Source: Theocolax elegans
Lineage: Eukaryota > Arthropoda > Insecta > Hymenoptera > Cerocephalidae
DNA length: 64,000 bases
Reading direction: 5' to 3'
NCBI GenBank assembly: GCA_026168455.1
Contig: CM047428.1
Coordinates: forward strand, 36,073,255 to 36,137,254
The notes beneath the pieces are model-generated. The model made no database searches, had not been told where the DNA came from, and was given only the letters and a program-made list of their open reading frames with translations. The first letter of the stretch is position 1, and each line of letters begins with the position of its first letter. The position numbers were made by a program, and so were the translations under genes. This document shows positions 32,737 to 44,086 of the stretch, one piece after another.

Positions 32737-34725
32737 CTATATATCATGGTTAGTAATAATGTTTAGAGTAACTTTGTATATATTTTTTAAATTATAAATG
32801 TCCTCTATACGGTTCAATGTATGTTTATGTGAAAAAATATTAATCATTTCAGAGAATAATCGTTTTTTATAATTGTTTTCAATATCTAAAATGGCAGTTT
32901 TATCAAAGTTAATACAATGTCCAGTATTAAGTACATGCATAGCTATGGCTGATCTTTCATTTTTATTTTTCAGGTCATTTTTATGTTCACCAATTCGATT
33001 TTTTAATTTTCTTTTGCTTGTACCTATATACTGGGCAGAACAATCTTTACAGGGAATATTATAAACAATGTTACAGTTGTCTTCTTTTAGTATTCTATCT
33101 TTACCTAACTTGATAATATTATTAAATTTGTTAATTGTGCAGTTTATAGATAAAAAATTATGTTTTTTTAAATTTTGATTTATTATTGGCGTTAAGTCTT
33201 TAATATATGGCAAAACAACCTTTGGTCTACGTAGAAGGTCTCTTGTTTTATTAATATTAATATTCAAATCGTTATTTTTGTTATTACTATTAATATAAGA
33301 AATTCGTTTTTTTATAAATTTATGTATAAAAGCAATAGGATAATTATTATTGGTTAAAAATTCTTCTATTATTTTTTTATTTCTATCATGAAAAGAAGAG
33401 TCCGACAATAAGATCGCCTTATCTACTAAATTATATACCATAGCTATTTTCTGGTGTTGTGGGTGGTGTGACAAATAGTTTAAATATCGCCCGGATGCTG
33501 TATTTTTTCGATACCAATTTGTTAAAGGTTTTTTATTATCAAGCCTATGTATTTCTATGTCAAGAAAAGGCAATCTTCTCCCAACCTCTACTTCCATGGT
33601 GAATTTCAAAGAATGACAAAAATTATTAAATTTATTTAAGATGAAATCTATTTTTCCACTATCAACAATTAAAAAAATGTCATCTACATATCTCTTATAG
33701 AGCAAAATATCTTTGTTAAAACCCTTTAAACATTCTATTTCAATCATTTCGAGGACTATGTCTGCAAAACATGGGCTTGTACAAAAACCCATGGGTGCAC
33801 CTATACGTTGTTTAAAAAATTTATTATTAAATTGTAAATATGTAGAATCCAAAAGTTGTTTAATACCTTCTAAAAATTCTGATTTTGTGAGAGGAAAGTG
33901 ACTTCGTAAAAATATCCATTTTTTAGAAAGAGCATCAATTATTAAATCTTTAGGGAGATTAGAGAAAAGTGCGACTACGTCAAAAGAAACTAGTTTGAAA
34001 TTATTGGGAATGATTAATTTTTCTAAAAGTTTTTTTAATTCAAAACTATTTTTTATATTAGACTTTGGTTTAGGAAAGTATTTATTAAACAATTTACTTA
34101 AGGCTTTATCTAAAGTGTAGGTGGGACTGTTAATCGCTGACACTATGATGCGAATAGGATAATCTGTTTTGTGAATCTTTGTTAAGCCATATGCTCTTGG
34201 AATGTTAGTATTTTCTAAATTTAAAGTAACATTGTTAAAACATTCTTCATTATCAAACATTCCTTTATCTCCCCAATCTTTAATAAGATTTTTTGTTTTT
34301 GATTGTACTTGTCGAAGAGGAGATTTTTTAATTTCTATATAAAAATCACCATCATATAGGGAACTTTCCATCTTCTCTACATAATTGGATTTATTCATAA
34401 TTACACAAACGGAACCTTTATCTGCTCTGGTAAACATTACGTCTTTATTTTTTTTAATGAATTTTAATGTGTTATTGTAATTATATAAAATTTTTTTGTC
34501 AGAAATATCTATGTGTTTTTTATTTTTAATAAATCCATTAATATATTGTATAAGTTCTTTCTTAATGTTTTCATTATATTCAATTAATTTTTTATTATTG
34601 GGGTTATTGTCATCTTTATTAATATGTAAATAATATTCAATATTTTTTAATAATTCAAAGATACTCTTTTTATCCAATTGCGACGTGAAATTAAATTTTT
34701 CTCCAAACCGTATAATAAAAAACAC
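32737..34725 (-). CDS. Penelope-like RT with GIY-YIG endonuclease, open copy
   Basis: A single uninterrupted frame of 662 codons. The RT motifs are in the C-terminal half of the chain: RADKGSVCVIM (near residue 100), KLVSFDVVALFSNLP, APMGFCTSPCFADIV, YKRYVDDIFLIVDSG (catalytic Asp pair) and LPFLDIEIHR. The GIY-YIG-type domain follows at about residues 560-640 (YNIPCKDCSAQYIGTSKRKL, then RIGEHKNDL and the H/N-containing AIAMHVLNTGH). The chain may be slightly short at the N-terminus, because the first few codons lie in the opposing copy. The enzyme would nick DNA and prime reverse transcription. The frame looks intact, but activity cannot be judged. Confidence 0.92.
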   Translation of the reverse strand: MFFIIRFGEKFNFTSQLDKKSIFELLKNIEYYLHINKDDNNPNNKKLIEYNENIKKELIQYINGFIKNKKHIDISDKKILYNYNNTLKFIKKNKDVMFTRADKGSVCVIMNKSNYVEKMESSLYDGDFYIEIKKSPLRQVQSKTKNLIKDWGDKGMFDNEECFNNVTLNLENTNIPRAYGLTKIHKTDYPIRIIVSAINSPTYTLDKALSKLFNKYFPKPKSNIKNSFELKKLLEKLIIPNNFKLVSFDVVALFSNLPKDLIIDALSKKWIFLRSHFPLTKSEFLEGIKQLLDSTYLQFNNKFFKQRIGAPMGFCTSPCFADIVLEMIEIECLKGFNKDILLYKRYVDDIFLIVDSGKIDFILNKFNNFCHSLKFTMEVEVGRRLPFLDIEIHRLDNKKPLTNWYRKNTASGRYLNYLSHHPQHQKIAMVYNLVDKAILLSDSSFHDRNKKIIEEFLTNNNYPIAFIHKFIKKRISYINSNNKNNDLNININKTRDLLRRPKVVLPYIKDLTPIINQNLKKHNFLSINCTINKFNNIIKLGKDRILKEDNCNIVYNIPCKDCSAQYIGTSKRKLKNRIGEHKNDLKNKNERSAIAMHVLNTGHCINFDKTAILDIENNYKKRLFSEMINIFSHKHTLNRIEDIYNLKNIYKVTLNIITNHDI

Positions 34726-36500
34726 ATAGATATTTCTGACACAAAAATTTTATATAATTACAATAACACATTAAAATTCATTAAAAAAAATAAAGACGTA
34801 ATGTTTACCAGAGCAGATAAAGGTTCCGTTTGTGTAATTATGAATAAATCCAATTATGTAGAGAAGATGGAAAGTTCCCTATATGATGGTGATTTTTATA
34901 TAGAAATTAAAAAATCTCCTCTTCGACAAGTACAATTAAAAACAAAAAATCTTATTAAAGATTGGGGAGATAAAGGAATGTTTGATAATGAAGAATGTTT
35001 TAACAATGTTACTTTAAATTTAGAAAATACTAACATTCCAAGAGCATATGGCTTAACAAAGATTCACAAAACAGATTATCCTATTCGCATCATAGTGTCA
35101 GCGATTAACAGTCCCACCTACACTTTAGATAAAGCCTTAAGTAAATTGTTTAATAAATACTTTCCTAAACCAAAGTCTAATATAAAAAATAGTTTTGAAT
35201 TAAAAAACTTTTAGAAAAATTAATCATTCCCAATAATTTCAAACTAGTTTCTTTTGACGTAGTCGCACTTTTCTCTAATCTCCCTAAAGATTTAATAATT
35301 GATGCTCTTTCTAAAAAATGGATATTTTTACGAAGTCACTTTCCTCTCACAAAATCAGAATTTTTAGAAGGTATTAAACAACTTTTGGATTCTACATATT
35401 TACAATTTAATAATAAATTTTTTAAACAACGTATAGGTGCACCCATGGGTTTTTGTACAAGCCCATGTTTTGCAGACATAGTCCTCGAAATGATTGAAAT
35501 AGAATGTTTAAAGGGTTTTAACAAAGATATTTTGCTCTATAAGAGATATGTAGATGACATTTTTTTAATTGTTGATAGTGGAAAAATAGATTTCATCTTA
35601 AATAAATTTAATAATTTTTGTCATTCTTTGAAATTCACCATGGAAGTAGAGGTTGGGAGAAGATTGCCTTTTCTTGACATAGAAATACATAGGCTTGATA
35701 ATAAAAAACCTTTAACAAATTGGTATCGAAAAAATACAGCATCCGGGCGATATTTAAACTATTTGTCACACCACCCACAACACCAGAAAATAGCTATGGT
35801 ATATAATTTAGTAGATAAGGCGATCTTATTGTCGGACTCTTCTTTTCATGATAGAAATAAAAAAATAATAGAAGAATTTTTAACCAATAATAATTATCCT
35901 ATTGCTTTTATACATAAATTTATAAAAAAACGAATTTCTTATATTAATAGTAATAACAAAAATAACGATTTGAATATTAATATTAATAAAACAAGAGACC
36001 TTCTACGTAGACCAAAGGTTGTTTTGCCATATATTAAAGACTTAACGCCAATAATAAATCAAAATTTAAAAAAACATAATTTTTTATCTATAAACTGCAC
36101 AATTAACAAATTTAATAATATTATCAAGTTAGGTAAAGATAGAATACTAAAAGAAGACAACTGTAACATTGTTTATAATATTCCCTGTAAAGATTGTTCT
36201 GCCCAGTATATAGGTACAAGCAAAAGAAAATTAAAAAATCGAATTGGTGAACATAAAAATGACCTGAAAAATAAAAATGAAAGATCAGCCATAGCTATGC
36301 ATGTACTTAATACTGGACATTGTATTAACTTTGATAAAACTGCCATTTTAGATATTGAAAACAATTATAAAAAACGATTATTCTCTGAAATGATTAATAT
36401 TTTTTCACATAAACATACATTGAACCGTATAGAGGACATTTATAATTTAAAAAATATATACAAAGTTACTCTAAACATTATTACTAACCATGATATATAG
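34714..36500 (+). pseudogene. Penelope-like RT/GIY-YIG, second copy with frameshift
   Basis: Same protein as the 32,737-34,725 copy but lacking about 70 N-terminal residues. One A is missing from a run near 35,205 (ELKNF then stop at 35,214), which ends the first part. The remainder, from 35,215, is open to 36,500 with the YVDD box and GIY-YIG region unchanged. Confidence 0.9.
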
Positions 36501-36974
36501 TTATATTTTTGCAGAAGTTATATATATATAGACCCGGTATTATATGGTTTCTCCCACCTCGTTTTCTTCATATACTAATATACGAATATACGTATATATG
36601 TTACTATGTATTGGTTTAGGTTAGGTGCGAAGAGGTGTATAATATCGATCTAATTATTGCCTTGGACACCCTCTGGGGTGCTCCTAAGGCACATTTTTGC
36701 TAAATGTAATTAAGTGTGAGTTTTTATTAAGGTTCTTACAATTTTAAATTTGGAATTTCATTAATTTATTGACAATATAATTTTAAAATAAGTTAATATT
36801 TTCTGTTTTTAGAGGTTTTGTTGGTTGATTATAGTGTATTGTTGATGTAAATATTTTATTCAATGATTTTGCCACAAATATGATTGTGTAGATTATGTTT
36901 ATGGTGAGTTTTATTATTTATGTTATTATCCATAATTTGGTTTACAATTAATTTAGAAAAAATTGTAAATATTA

Positions 36975-37095
36975 TAGCCTTGAAAAGGGATGTTTTCAAT
37001 ACATCCGAAACGTCGGCATATCAAGATATGTACCAATTTGTTCGTGGCGATCAATAAAGCTCCATTACACTAATAAACAACTTTGGACGAACAAT
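36975..37095 (+). ncRNA. Degenerate hammerhead-like terminal motif of Penelope-like element
   Basis: GCCTTGAAAAGGGATGT, seven bases, ACATCCGAAACGTCGGCATA: a stem II-like GGATGT/ACATCC followed by GAAAC, as in hammerheads found in Penelope-like elements. The upstream core reads CTTGAAAA, not CTGATGA, so cleavage is doubtful. The mirror copy is at about 32,170-32,265. Confidence 0.35.
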
Positions 37096-37135
37096 AGTTT
37101 TCTTCTTTTTTACCTTAAAAAAAATTTTATCATTA

Positions 37136-37366
37136 GTTTGATTTGAATTATAATTAAACTTTCGTAACTGTATTTGTTAATTTTTTTTATATATTATTTA
37201 TTGTAAATTACTTAATTGACGAATTTGATGAATTTGATATTTAAATTAATGGAAACATTTCGTTTAATCAGATATACTTATTATTGATATGTAAATTATA
37301 ATGAAAATCGAATTAAATCAAATTATGCACTTATCTGACTATTATTATTATTACTACTACTATTAG
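37136..37366. other. EnSpm intron remainder after the Penelope-like insertion
   Basis: AT-rich, non-coding; ends in a pyrimidine-poor but usable acceptor at 37,365-37,366. Confidence 0.4.
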
Positions 37367-39700
37367 ATGATTTTGACGATTTCGACGAGTGGAGTGACGC
37401 ACAATCGAGCGACAGTGAAACAGATGAAACCTCGAAAGAAGAGTTACCTATGAACGAGGAGCTGTACGCTGGAGCGTCGATGAAAATTTTAGAATTTATC
37501 TTATGCGTTGCTGCACCAAAATCGAAACTGCATCTTCCAGACACTCATGTAGAATACTTTCTCAGATTTATCGCGCTAATTTTACCGAAACCGAACAAAT
37601 GTCCTGTCAGTATATTCAAATTTAAGAGATATTTTCATGACGTTGAGCAACAAGAATTTAAAAAACATTTTTACTGTACGGATTGCAATTTCTTGATTTC
37701 AAACGATGATACATATACTAATAACGACGAAGCAATTGACGATAATTTAATTTTAAGCAATGGGAATTCTTGCAATTGTAATGTTGATAAGAAAAGAAAT
37801 TACTTCCTTGAAATACCTTTATTATTTCAGTTAAAATCATTTTTTAGCCGCCCTGGATTTTATAAAAAATTGAAAGTTAATGCTTCATTCAATAATCAAA
37901 ATATGAATAAAATATAAGGTATTTAAGACGGTTCGATTTATAGAAAACTATCGAAACCTAATAAGTTTTTATGTAACTTGTATCGACTCTCTTTTATGTG
38001 GTATACTGACGGAATACAGATTTACAAAAGTTCTAAATTTTCTATATGGGCATTCGTTTTAATAATTCTCGAGCTTCTATACGAGGAGTGTTTCAAATTA
38101 GAGAATATAATAATATTGCCGTTGTGGTTTGGGGAAAAAAAACCATACCCAAATATATTTTTAGAGCCGCTTATGCCTGCTTTGAGAAGTTTGTATACGG
38201 GGGTAGAAATATCTAAATAAAATTGTAACAGTTCGGGGATTAATAATATGCGGTACTTGTGACCTCCCAGCCAAAGCGTTATTCATGGCATTGAACCAAT
38301 ATAATGGTAAATTTGGGTGCCAAGTTTGTAAGCAGGACGGCGTAACTGTCTGCAAAACTCGCGTGTACCCCTATAAAAGCGAATTGTATCTACGTACAAA
38401 TGACGAAACTTTGAGGTTTGCTAAAGAAGCGATCGAAAATCGTACTCCCATATGTGGTGTAAAAGGCCCCACGTTGTTATCAAAAATTTGCTTTAATTTC
38501 GTTACGTCTACATCGGTCGATGTTATGCATTGTGTGTTTGAAGAAGTAGTAAAAAAATTATTAGAATTGTGGTTCGAACCAAAATATAAAACTGAGAACT
38601 TCAATGTATCAGTGTTAGCAGATTTGGTCGACTCGAAATTAAAGTTGATAAAACCACCAACGTTTGTAGCTAGGCGGCCAAAATCGATTAAGGATCACGT
38701 TCATATTTGGAAAGCGTCAGAATTTAAAAATTGGTTTTTTTATTTTTCTGTTCCTATTTTGGAGAATATTTTGCCTAATGATTATTATAAACATTATAAA
38801 TTACTCGTGTTAGCCGTTTATATGTTATGTGAAGAAGAAATGGCTCTTGAAAAAATCAATGTAGCTGAAAAACTAATCAAGGAATTTTTATTAAGATTTG
38901 AGCCTCTTTACGGCCGTCAAAATATGACTAGCAACGTTCACACCCTTATTCATTTACCTACCGTAGTTAGACGATTAGGCCCTCTGTGGACAACCTCCTG
39001 TTTTCCGTTAGAAGATTTAAATGGAAAAATTAAACGCTTTGTTCATAGCAGTAATAGCCCAAGCATTCAAATTGCGAGTAATTTAAGCATTTATATAAGA
39101 ATCTACACCTTACATCACGAATGGTTAAGAGAAAATTCTGATGCGCATAACTTTTGCCAAGCACTTATGTCTCCTAAAAAGGCGTTAAAATTAAGAAAGA
39201 TCGAAAATTCTATGTACATAGTTGGAAGCTCGTCAAGAATAAAAAATCAACAAGCTGAAGAAATTATAAAAGAATATAATCTTCGAGGATCAAATGCATT
39301 TTATTTTAAAAAACTATATAAACGTAGACAGTTATTTACTTCGGAAATGTACCAAGGAAATAAAAAAACCGAATCTTATTTTGTTAAATACGCAGTTGGT
39401 ACTCATTCATACGTTGGAAGTATTTATCAATTTATACGCATTACTAATTGCGATTGTCAAGTAACTTGCTCTTGTCAGGGTAAAAGTTATGCACTTATTA
39501 AACCATATATTTCAACAAATCCTTTCATTGTAAATACAGAAGAGCAGTCATTGTATTTTATTAATAAGTGTACAAATCAAGATAATAGAATAATTATTGT
39601 TGATGTAGTAGATTTAATGTACGTATGCTGCCATATTTCGTCAAATTGTAAAAATACTTGTTACGTAGTTGATCCTGTTAATTCTAAAGAATGTGAATAA
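37367..39700 (+). pseudogene. EnSpm/CACTA transposase (tnp2-like), main part
   Basis: It starts after acceptor CTACTATTAG with an acidic stretch (DDFDDFDEWSDAQSSDSETD). Then come FFSRPGFYKKL, a broken YDG-type region, MWYTDGIQIYKSSKFSIWAF, CDLPAKALFMALNQYNGKFG, CQVCKQDG, VDVMHCVFEEVVKKLLELWF, LIHLPTVVRRLGPLWTTSCF and FPLEDLNGKIKRF. This is the order typical of animal EnSpm transposases. Breaks: stops near 37,917 and 37,930, and a stop at 38,218 followed by a frameshift near 38,240. From 38,285 to 39,700 the frame is open for 471 codons. The enzyme would cut at the terminal repeats; this copy is inactive. Confidence 0.85.
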
Positions 39701-39861
39701 AATTTGTTGAACAATACCATAAAAAAGAGCATCTATTTAAATAGTTAATAGAGTATAAATATTAAATTTAATAACCATTAAAAGTTATAATATACATATA
39801 TGAAGTTACTTAATTAATTTTAAATATCTAAAATAGAAAAGTTACAAACTTTATAAAAAAA

Positions 39862-40027
39862 CTTGGAAACCATTGCCAAAATATCGGTGACATTGCGCAG
39901 GATGCTTTTTGGCGCAATATTGGCAATATTTTTGCAATTATTTGTGCCAAATATTTGCAATATGTCTGCAATGGGTATGGCCAATATATTGCAAATATAT
40001 TGCCAATGGTTTCGATTTTTACACGGG
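39862..40027 (-). repeat. EnSpm right terminal inverted repeat
   Basis: Inverted partner of 28,825-28,990, ending at the outer GGG 40,025-40,027. Confidence 0.88.
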
Positions 40028-40345
40028 CTGTTATTAATAGAATTATCTTAAAAATGCAATAATTAATGCATTTAATTTTTAACTTATTGTATATATCATA
40101 TTGATGTTTAGAAAAGTGTATGATTTACTTGATTAATATTTATTTTATCTTCAAACAATTTTGCATATACATTTAAAGCATTAAATTTTAGATCAGTTAT
40201 TATCATTGAGTACACATTTAAAAATTTTATGAGTTTTATCATCAGGAATGAGTAAACTAATACACATTCTTTCAAGTTACACTCATAACTTTTTTTTGCG
40301 TACGGAAAAAATTCATATATTATATATTCTTAAAAAAAATTTGAA
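40028..40345 (-). mobile_element. Family M element, copy 7 remainder
   Basis: Continuation of the copy at 27,793-28,824, running to GCGTACGGAAAAAATTC before a GGG-ended MITE begins at 40,357. Confidence 0.8.
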
Positions 40346-40356
40346 GTAATATATAT

Positions 40357-40880
40357 GGGCTATTTCACGTCAAGTGGTACGATGAAAATTTTAAATCGCT
40401 CCAAAATTTGAGAATAGGCTGGAAATATCTTCCAGAAGATAGAAAAAAAATTTTAGGCGTTAAAAATAATTTGCCTAAGAGTTATTCGACCATGAAAAAT
40501 GGAAATTTTTCAATTTTTTAGAAAAATTGCTATTTTCAAAGCCATTTATCTCAAAATCTATTGATTTTTTTTAAAAAACCTTACAAACAACTGTTGTTCA
40601 AAATAATGTTTAAAACTTATCTACCTGGGTTACAATTCTTAATTTTAAAATCTCGAAGAGATAGAACACCCGAAAATATTGAATGTCAAAAATAGGCGAC
40701 TACGCCACAATCGATTTTGATCTAACACCGCTCAAAAGATCACATTTTTCGAGAGCTTTCGAATGGCTTGGGTTAGATTATTGGCCAAGACCGCTAGTGT
40801 AAGTTATGCCTCATAAACCTCATAAAATCACTTATTTTCACGTATTTTAGGACATAACTTACACCAGCGGTCTTGGCACA
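40357..40880. mobile_element. GGGCTATTTCAC-ended repeat with terminal hairpin
   Basis: Starts GGGCTATTTCACGTCAAGTG after TATAT. 40,357-40,690 is matched inverted at 61,564-61,916. At 40,790-40,878 GACCGCTAGTGTAAGTTATG pairs with CATAACTTACACCAGCGGTC, a hairpin that borders (CA)n. No coding capacity. Confidence 0.65.
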
Positions 40881-40934
40881 CACACACACATACACACACA
40901 CACGCACGCACGCGCGCGCGCACACACACACACA

Positions 40935-40980
<46 letters not shown>

Positions 40981-41000
40981 CATATATATAACATATATAT
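40881..41000. repeat. (CA)n and (TA)n microsatellite
   Basis: CA and CGCG-rich repeats followed by TA repeats; host site of the adjoining LTR. Confidence 0.95.
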
Positions 41001-42603
41001 TGTCACGCTGCACTGGGGATTAGGGTGCAGGTGATGGGGGATAATAAAAATAAGGAATATATAAAATACTTAATTTATTATCCGATGCGATTCTATAAAT
41101 ATCTGCTTACGAAGTAATTATCACGGGTGCCAGTCGCGTCCGTTACGCGAGCTCAAGCTCGGCTGAGATCGGCTCAGGGAGGGGGCGAATTTACGAAAGC
41201 GAAATGCGGCTCACTGCGGATTGCACGGGTGCAATCTATAATTTAAAAATCACGAATAGTTATTCGAATCGATGCTACTCGTCCGCGACGAGTTTAATGT
41301 CGACCGACGGCGCGGCTGCGATACGCGATCGCGGGTCGAAGCTGCTCAAAGGAAAAGGGGGGGAAGAAGGGTGAAACCGCGATAACTCGCACACACACAG
41401 TAAGGAAGCACGGGAATTGCACAAAAACGGAATAAAGGAGGCACAAGACGTATCCACCAACCTTTGCTGCGATGCTGCTTTCGCTTAACTTTCGCTAAAT
41501 AAAATTGCACACTCGCTACACACTATTGTTAGCACACCGGTTCGGACGTCGTGACGCTACGGCGATCGGAAGAGCTCTGCTCTCCTCGGCGTGGTCGACG
41601 CATTGCCCGTGTGCGCGCATGCGTCGCGACGGCCCACTTGCGGTGCGTACGCGGCCTTACTCGAGTGCGGCTTGAGTAACATGGCCGCCGCATCGTCTCG
41701 AAGTGTACACCTCGTCCGTTCCCGCAACAACAATGGTGCCGTTGACGACGACGTAAGCTGCTTGCCAGGTAATTATAAATTCGTTCCTTATTGTTCGCCC
41801 GTCGGCTAATAATCTCGGTGGTTACAGGGCTGCGGAAGGTGCATATCCGCGGCACGTCGATACGGGCTCATGCGTTGCCGCGTCCGATATCTCTTTCTCT
41901 CTCGCTCTTCTGGAGGCGCACGGCTTGACAGGTGCAACGGCGGGCTCGGCTGCTTGGACGGACACACGGCAATATCCAGGTAAATATCCACTTGGAGGAC
42001 GGCTTGCTGCTTTATTATTAATCTGTGTGTGTGTGTGAGCACTTATAATGCTCACCTAACCTCTTCACAAGTCCTCTCCTATACACACTTATTTAAGTAA
42101 GTGTGTGCTCCCATCTGCTCCCTTATAGTGAACATTACTACATTAACTGGTGCTTACAGGTTCCCTGGATAATTGCTGGCCGACGGACCTCCTGGCTACA
42201 TTGGCTTCTCCTTCTGGCTCAGTCTTCCTTGGCTTGCTGGGTACGCTGCTACTAGGTTCAGGACTTTGGGGCTCGCTGTCAACACCTCAGCATGCTGCTT
42301 CATTGGCTTTACGTCAGGGCTTATGATAGTTTACTTCAAGAGTACTCTATACTGCTGTGAACTCCTTCTGTGTCCTGCTCGGCTGCTCCCCTGTGTACGC
42401 TTGTTGGTGGGCTCGGTGGTTTCTTATAGTGTTAAGGAGCTCGGTTATTGGGAGGATGTTGCAATTATCATTATAGGCTCTTAGGGAAATTGGGGAAATA
42501 TAGGTTTGATTAGGCTTGTATGTGTGTGTGTGTGTGTGCTCGTACAGGGAAAAGGTTTAGCTTAATGTCGCACTATATGACATGCATTATTTGCATTGTC
42601 ACA
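41001..42603. mobile_element. Probable solo LTR, 1.6 kb
   Basis: Begins TGTCACGCTGC and ends GCATTGTCACA, giving TG...CA termini with a short inverted TGTCAC/TGTGAC. Both sides are ATATATAT, so the duplication cannot be proved. The interior is GC-richer than the surroundings and has no convincing gene. Orientation is undetermined. Confidence 0.5.
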
Positions 42604-42611
42604 ATATATAT

Positions 42612-43538
42612 GGGCGATTCCATGTGAAGTGATATAACTAAAAGTGGTATAACTAAAAGTATCAGACTTAAATAACAACTAAATAAAAGTTTCAGTAACT
42701 AACAATAAATAGTATATTTTAGTAATATTGAGGAATAATAGTGCAATGAACAGTACCTGCTTCGTAGAAAGCTGAAACTTTTATTTAGTTGTTTTTTAAG
42801 TCTGATACTTTTAGTTATACCTGTTATATAATTGGATTTATTGGAATTATAAAAAGTTTCAGGTATTTATCCAATTATATAACAGGTATAACTGCTTATA
42901 CCTACTGTTTTGTGTTTGTAAGCAACTTATAGATTAAAATGTATCAGTGACTAACAATAAATAGTATATTTTAGTAATATTGAGGAATAATAGTGCCATA
43001 TTGTTTGAATGCAAGTATACGGTTAGTCTGTTTTTTTCATAAAATGCATTTGCTCTCTTTTTTTAAGAAATTTGCGTAAAAACACCATAACTTTGTCTGA
43101 AATGCTCTGCCGCACTCAAACTTTGCATTATTTTGAAGGTAATTAATCATCGATGAATTAGATTTTTGGATGGATAAAATATTTTTGATCGTACAACCCT
43201 TTTTTTACTATAAAGGTTTTTATTGATTATAACTATATTCAAAGTTTTAAAATAAAACAAATGAAATATTTAAACTGATTCTTTTTGAAATTAATAAACT
43301 TTTTCAAATTTAATGTATATAAGAAAAAATTGTTAGATTTTGAGTTATTAAGTGATAAAAATGGCCAAAAAGTCAATTTTTTCAAAAAATTCGATTTTTT
43401 TATTGGCTACAACTCTGGTACTAATTGAAATTCAGGTCTACAAATTTAGCTACACTCTATTCAAGTAGTTTTTTACTGATTCCATACATTAAAACAAAAT
43501 TCTATTTTTTAACTGGATCACTTCACATGGAATCTCCC
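42612..43538. mobile_element. 927-bp MITE with GGGCGATTCCATGTGAAG ends
   Basis: The ends GGGCGATTCCATGTGAAGTG and (complement) GGGAGATTCCATGTGAAGTG differ at one base and lie within ATATAT. It contains a palindromic middle (CTGTTATATAATTGGAT with its complement) and an internal direct repeat sharing ACTAACAATAAATAGTATA. No coding capacity. Confidence 0.75.
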
Positions 43539-43626
43539 ATATATGTTATATAATATATATATATATATATGTTGAATTCTGAATTCTTAGACACGGCGGC
43601 GGCGGCGGCGGCAGCGGCGAAATATT

Positions 43627-43686
<60 letters not shown>
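43539..43686 (-). repeat. (TA)n with inverted (CCG)n-GAATTC core
   Basis: GTTGAATTCTGAATTCTTAG, then ACACGG(CGG)n with one CAG interruption, then CGAAATATTTATATATTAT, between long TA tracts. Confidence 0.85.
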
Positions 43687-43689
<3 letters not shown>

Positions 43690-43785
43690 GGTTATCAGCT
43701 ACAACTTCGGCTTTCTGCATATTTTTATAGTAGAAATCATATCCTAGAGTTGGGTAAGGATCCGTTCCCCAAAGGGTGTGGATTC

Positions 43786-43980
43786 TCCTTGTTAGTACTA
43801 GACGGACACAAACTCATAGCGCTGCTTGATTATGGAGCAGTGCACTCCTTTATAAGTAAAGTATTCGGTAAATTGCTCCAAAAGAAGCTCGGGGATCCGA
43901 CTGCAAGGCAGTAAGAGTAGCACATGGTACAGCTGTACCAATACAGAGAAGTTTCATCGAGATCTCAAAGAAATGGAGCG
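43786..43980 (+). pseudogene. Ty3/gypsy protease relic
   Basis: VLDGHKLIALLDYGAVHSFI resembles the retropepsin active-site region (D-Y-G where D-T/S-G is expected). After a frameshift at about 43,912, VRVAHGTAVPIQ matches the protease relic at 6060-6215 (VKVADGTAVPIQ). Short, with no other pol part nearby. Confidence 0.65.
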
Positions 43981-44086
43981 CATATGCTATGAACGATGGG
44001 ATATAAATGTGTTAGCAGATTACTATTGGTCTTTGAAAAAAGATCTCCCATTACTATCTGAAAAGGGGAAGCGTAATCCATTTTGA
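43971..44086 (+). pseudogene. Relic of a conserved repeat-borne protein (KWDVN-MADFCW type)
   Basis: Encodes DLKEMERICYERWDINVLAD, YYWSLKKD and KGKRNPF, colinear with the peptides encoded at 51,841-52,152 (IKEMERRYRGKWDVNMMADF, CWMLKR, KRKRNP). Family function unknown. Confidence 0.6.

Larger units (their letters stand above)
32152..37135. mobile_element. Penelope-like element, two head-to-head copies
   Basis: Arms 32,166-34,524 and 34,714-37,074 are nearly identical inverted copies around a 189-bp spacer that is unique to the left copy. AAATTTTATCATTA flanks the whole (32,152-32,165; 37,122-37,135), so both copies entered as one insertion. Terminal sequences share the motif set seen at 12,580-12,690 (CCTTGAAAAGGGA, CCGAAACGTCGG, GATCAATAAAGCT). 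Inverted, partly truncated double copies are a known habit of Penelope-like elements. Confidence 0.9.
28825..40027 (+). mobile_element. EnSpm/CACTA-type DNA transposon, 11.2 kb
   Basis: Terminal inverted repeats of 166 bp (28,825-28,990; 39,862-40,027) begin CCCACGTAAAAATCG and CCCGTGTAAAAATCG and are rich in GGCAATATATT motifs. The CT dinucleotide is duplicated at the ends (28,823-28,824; 40,028-40,029), and the empty site is known from other family M copies. Inside are a tnp2-like transposase (plus strand) and a divergent gene with a BEN-like region (minus strand). A 4.96-kb Penelope-like pair interrupts it; without that pair the transposon is about 6.2 kb. Confidence 0.88.
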
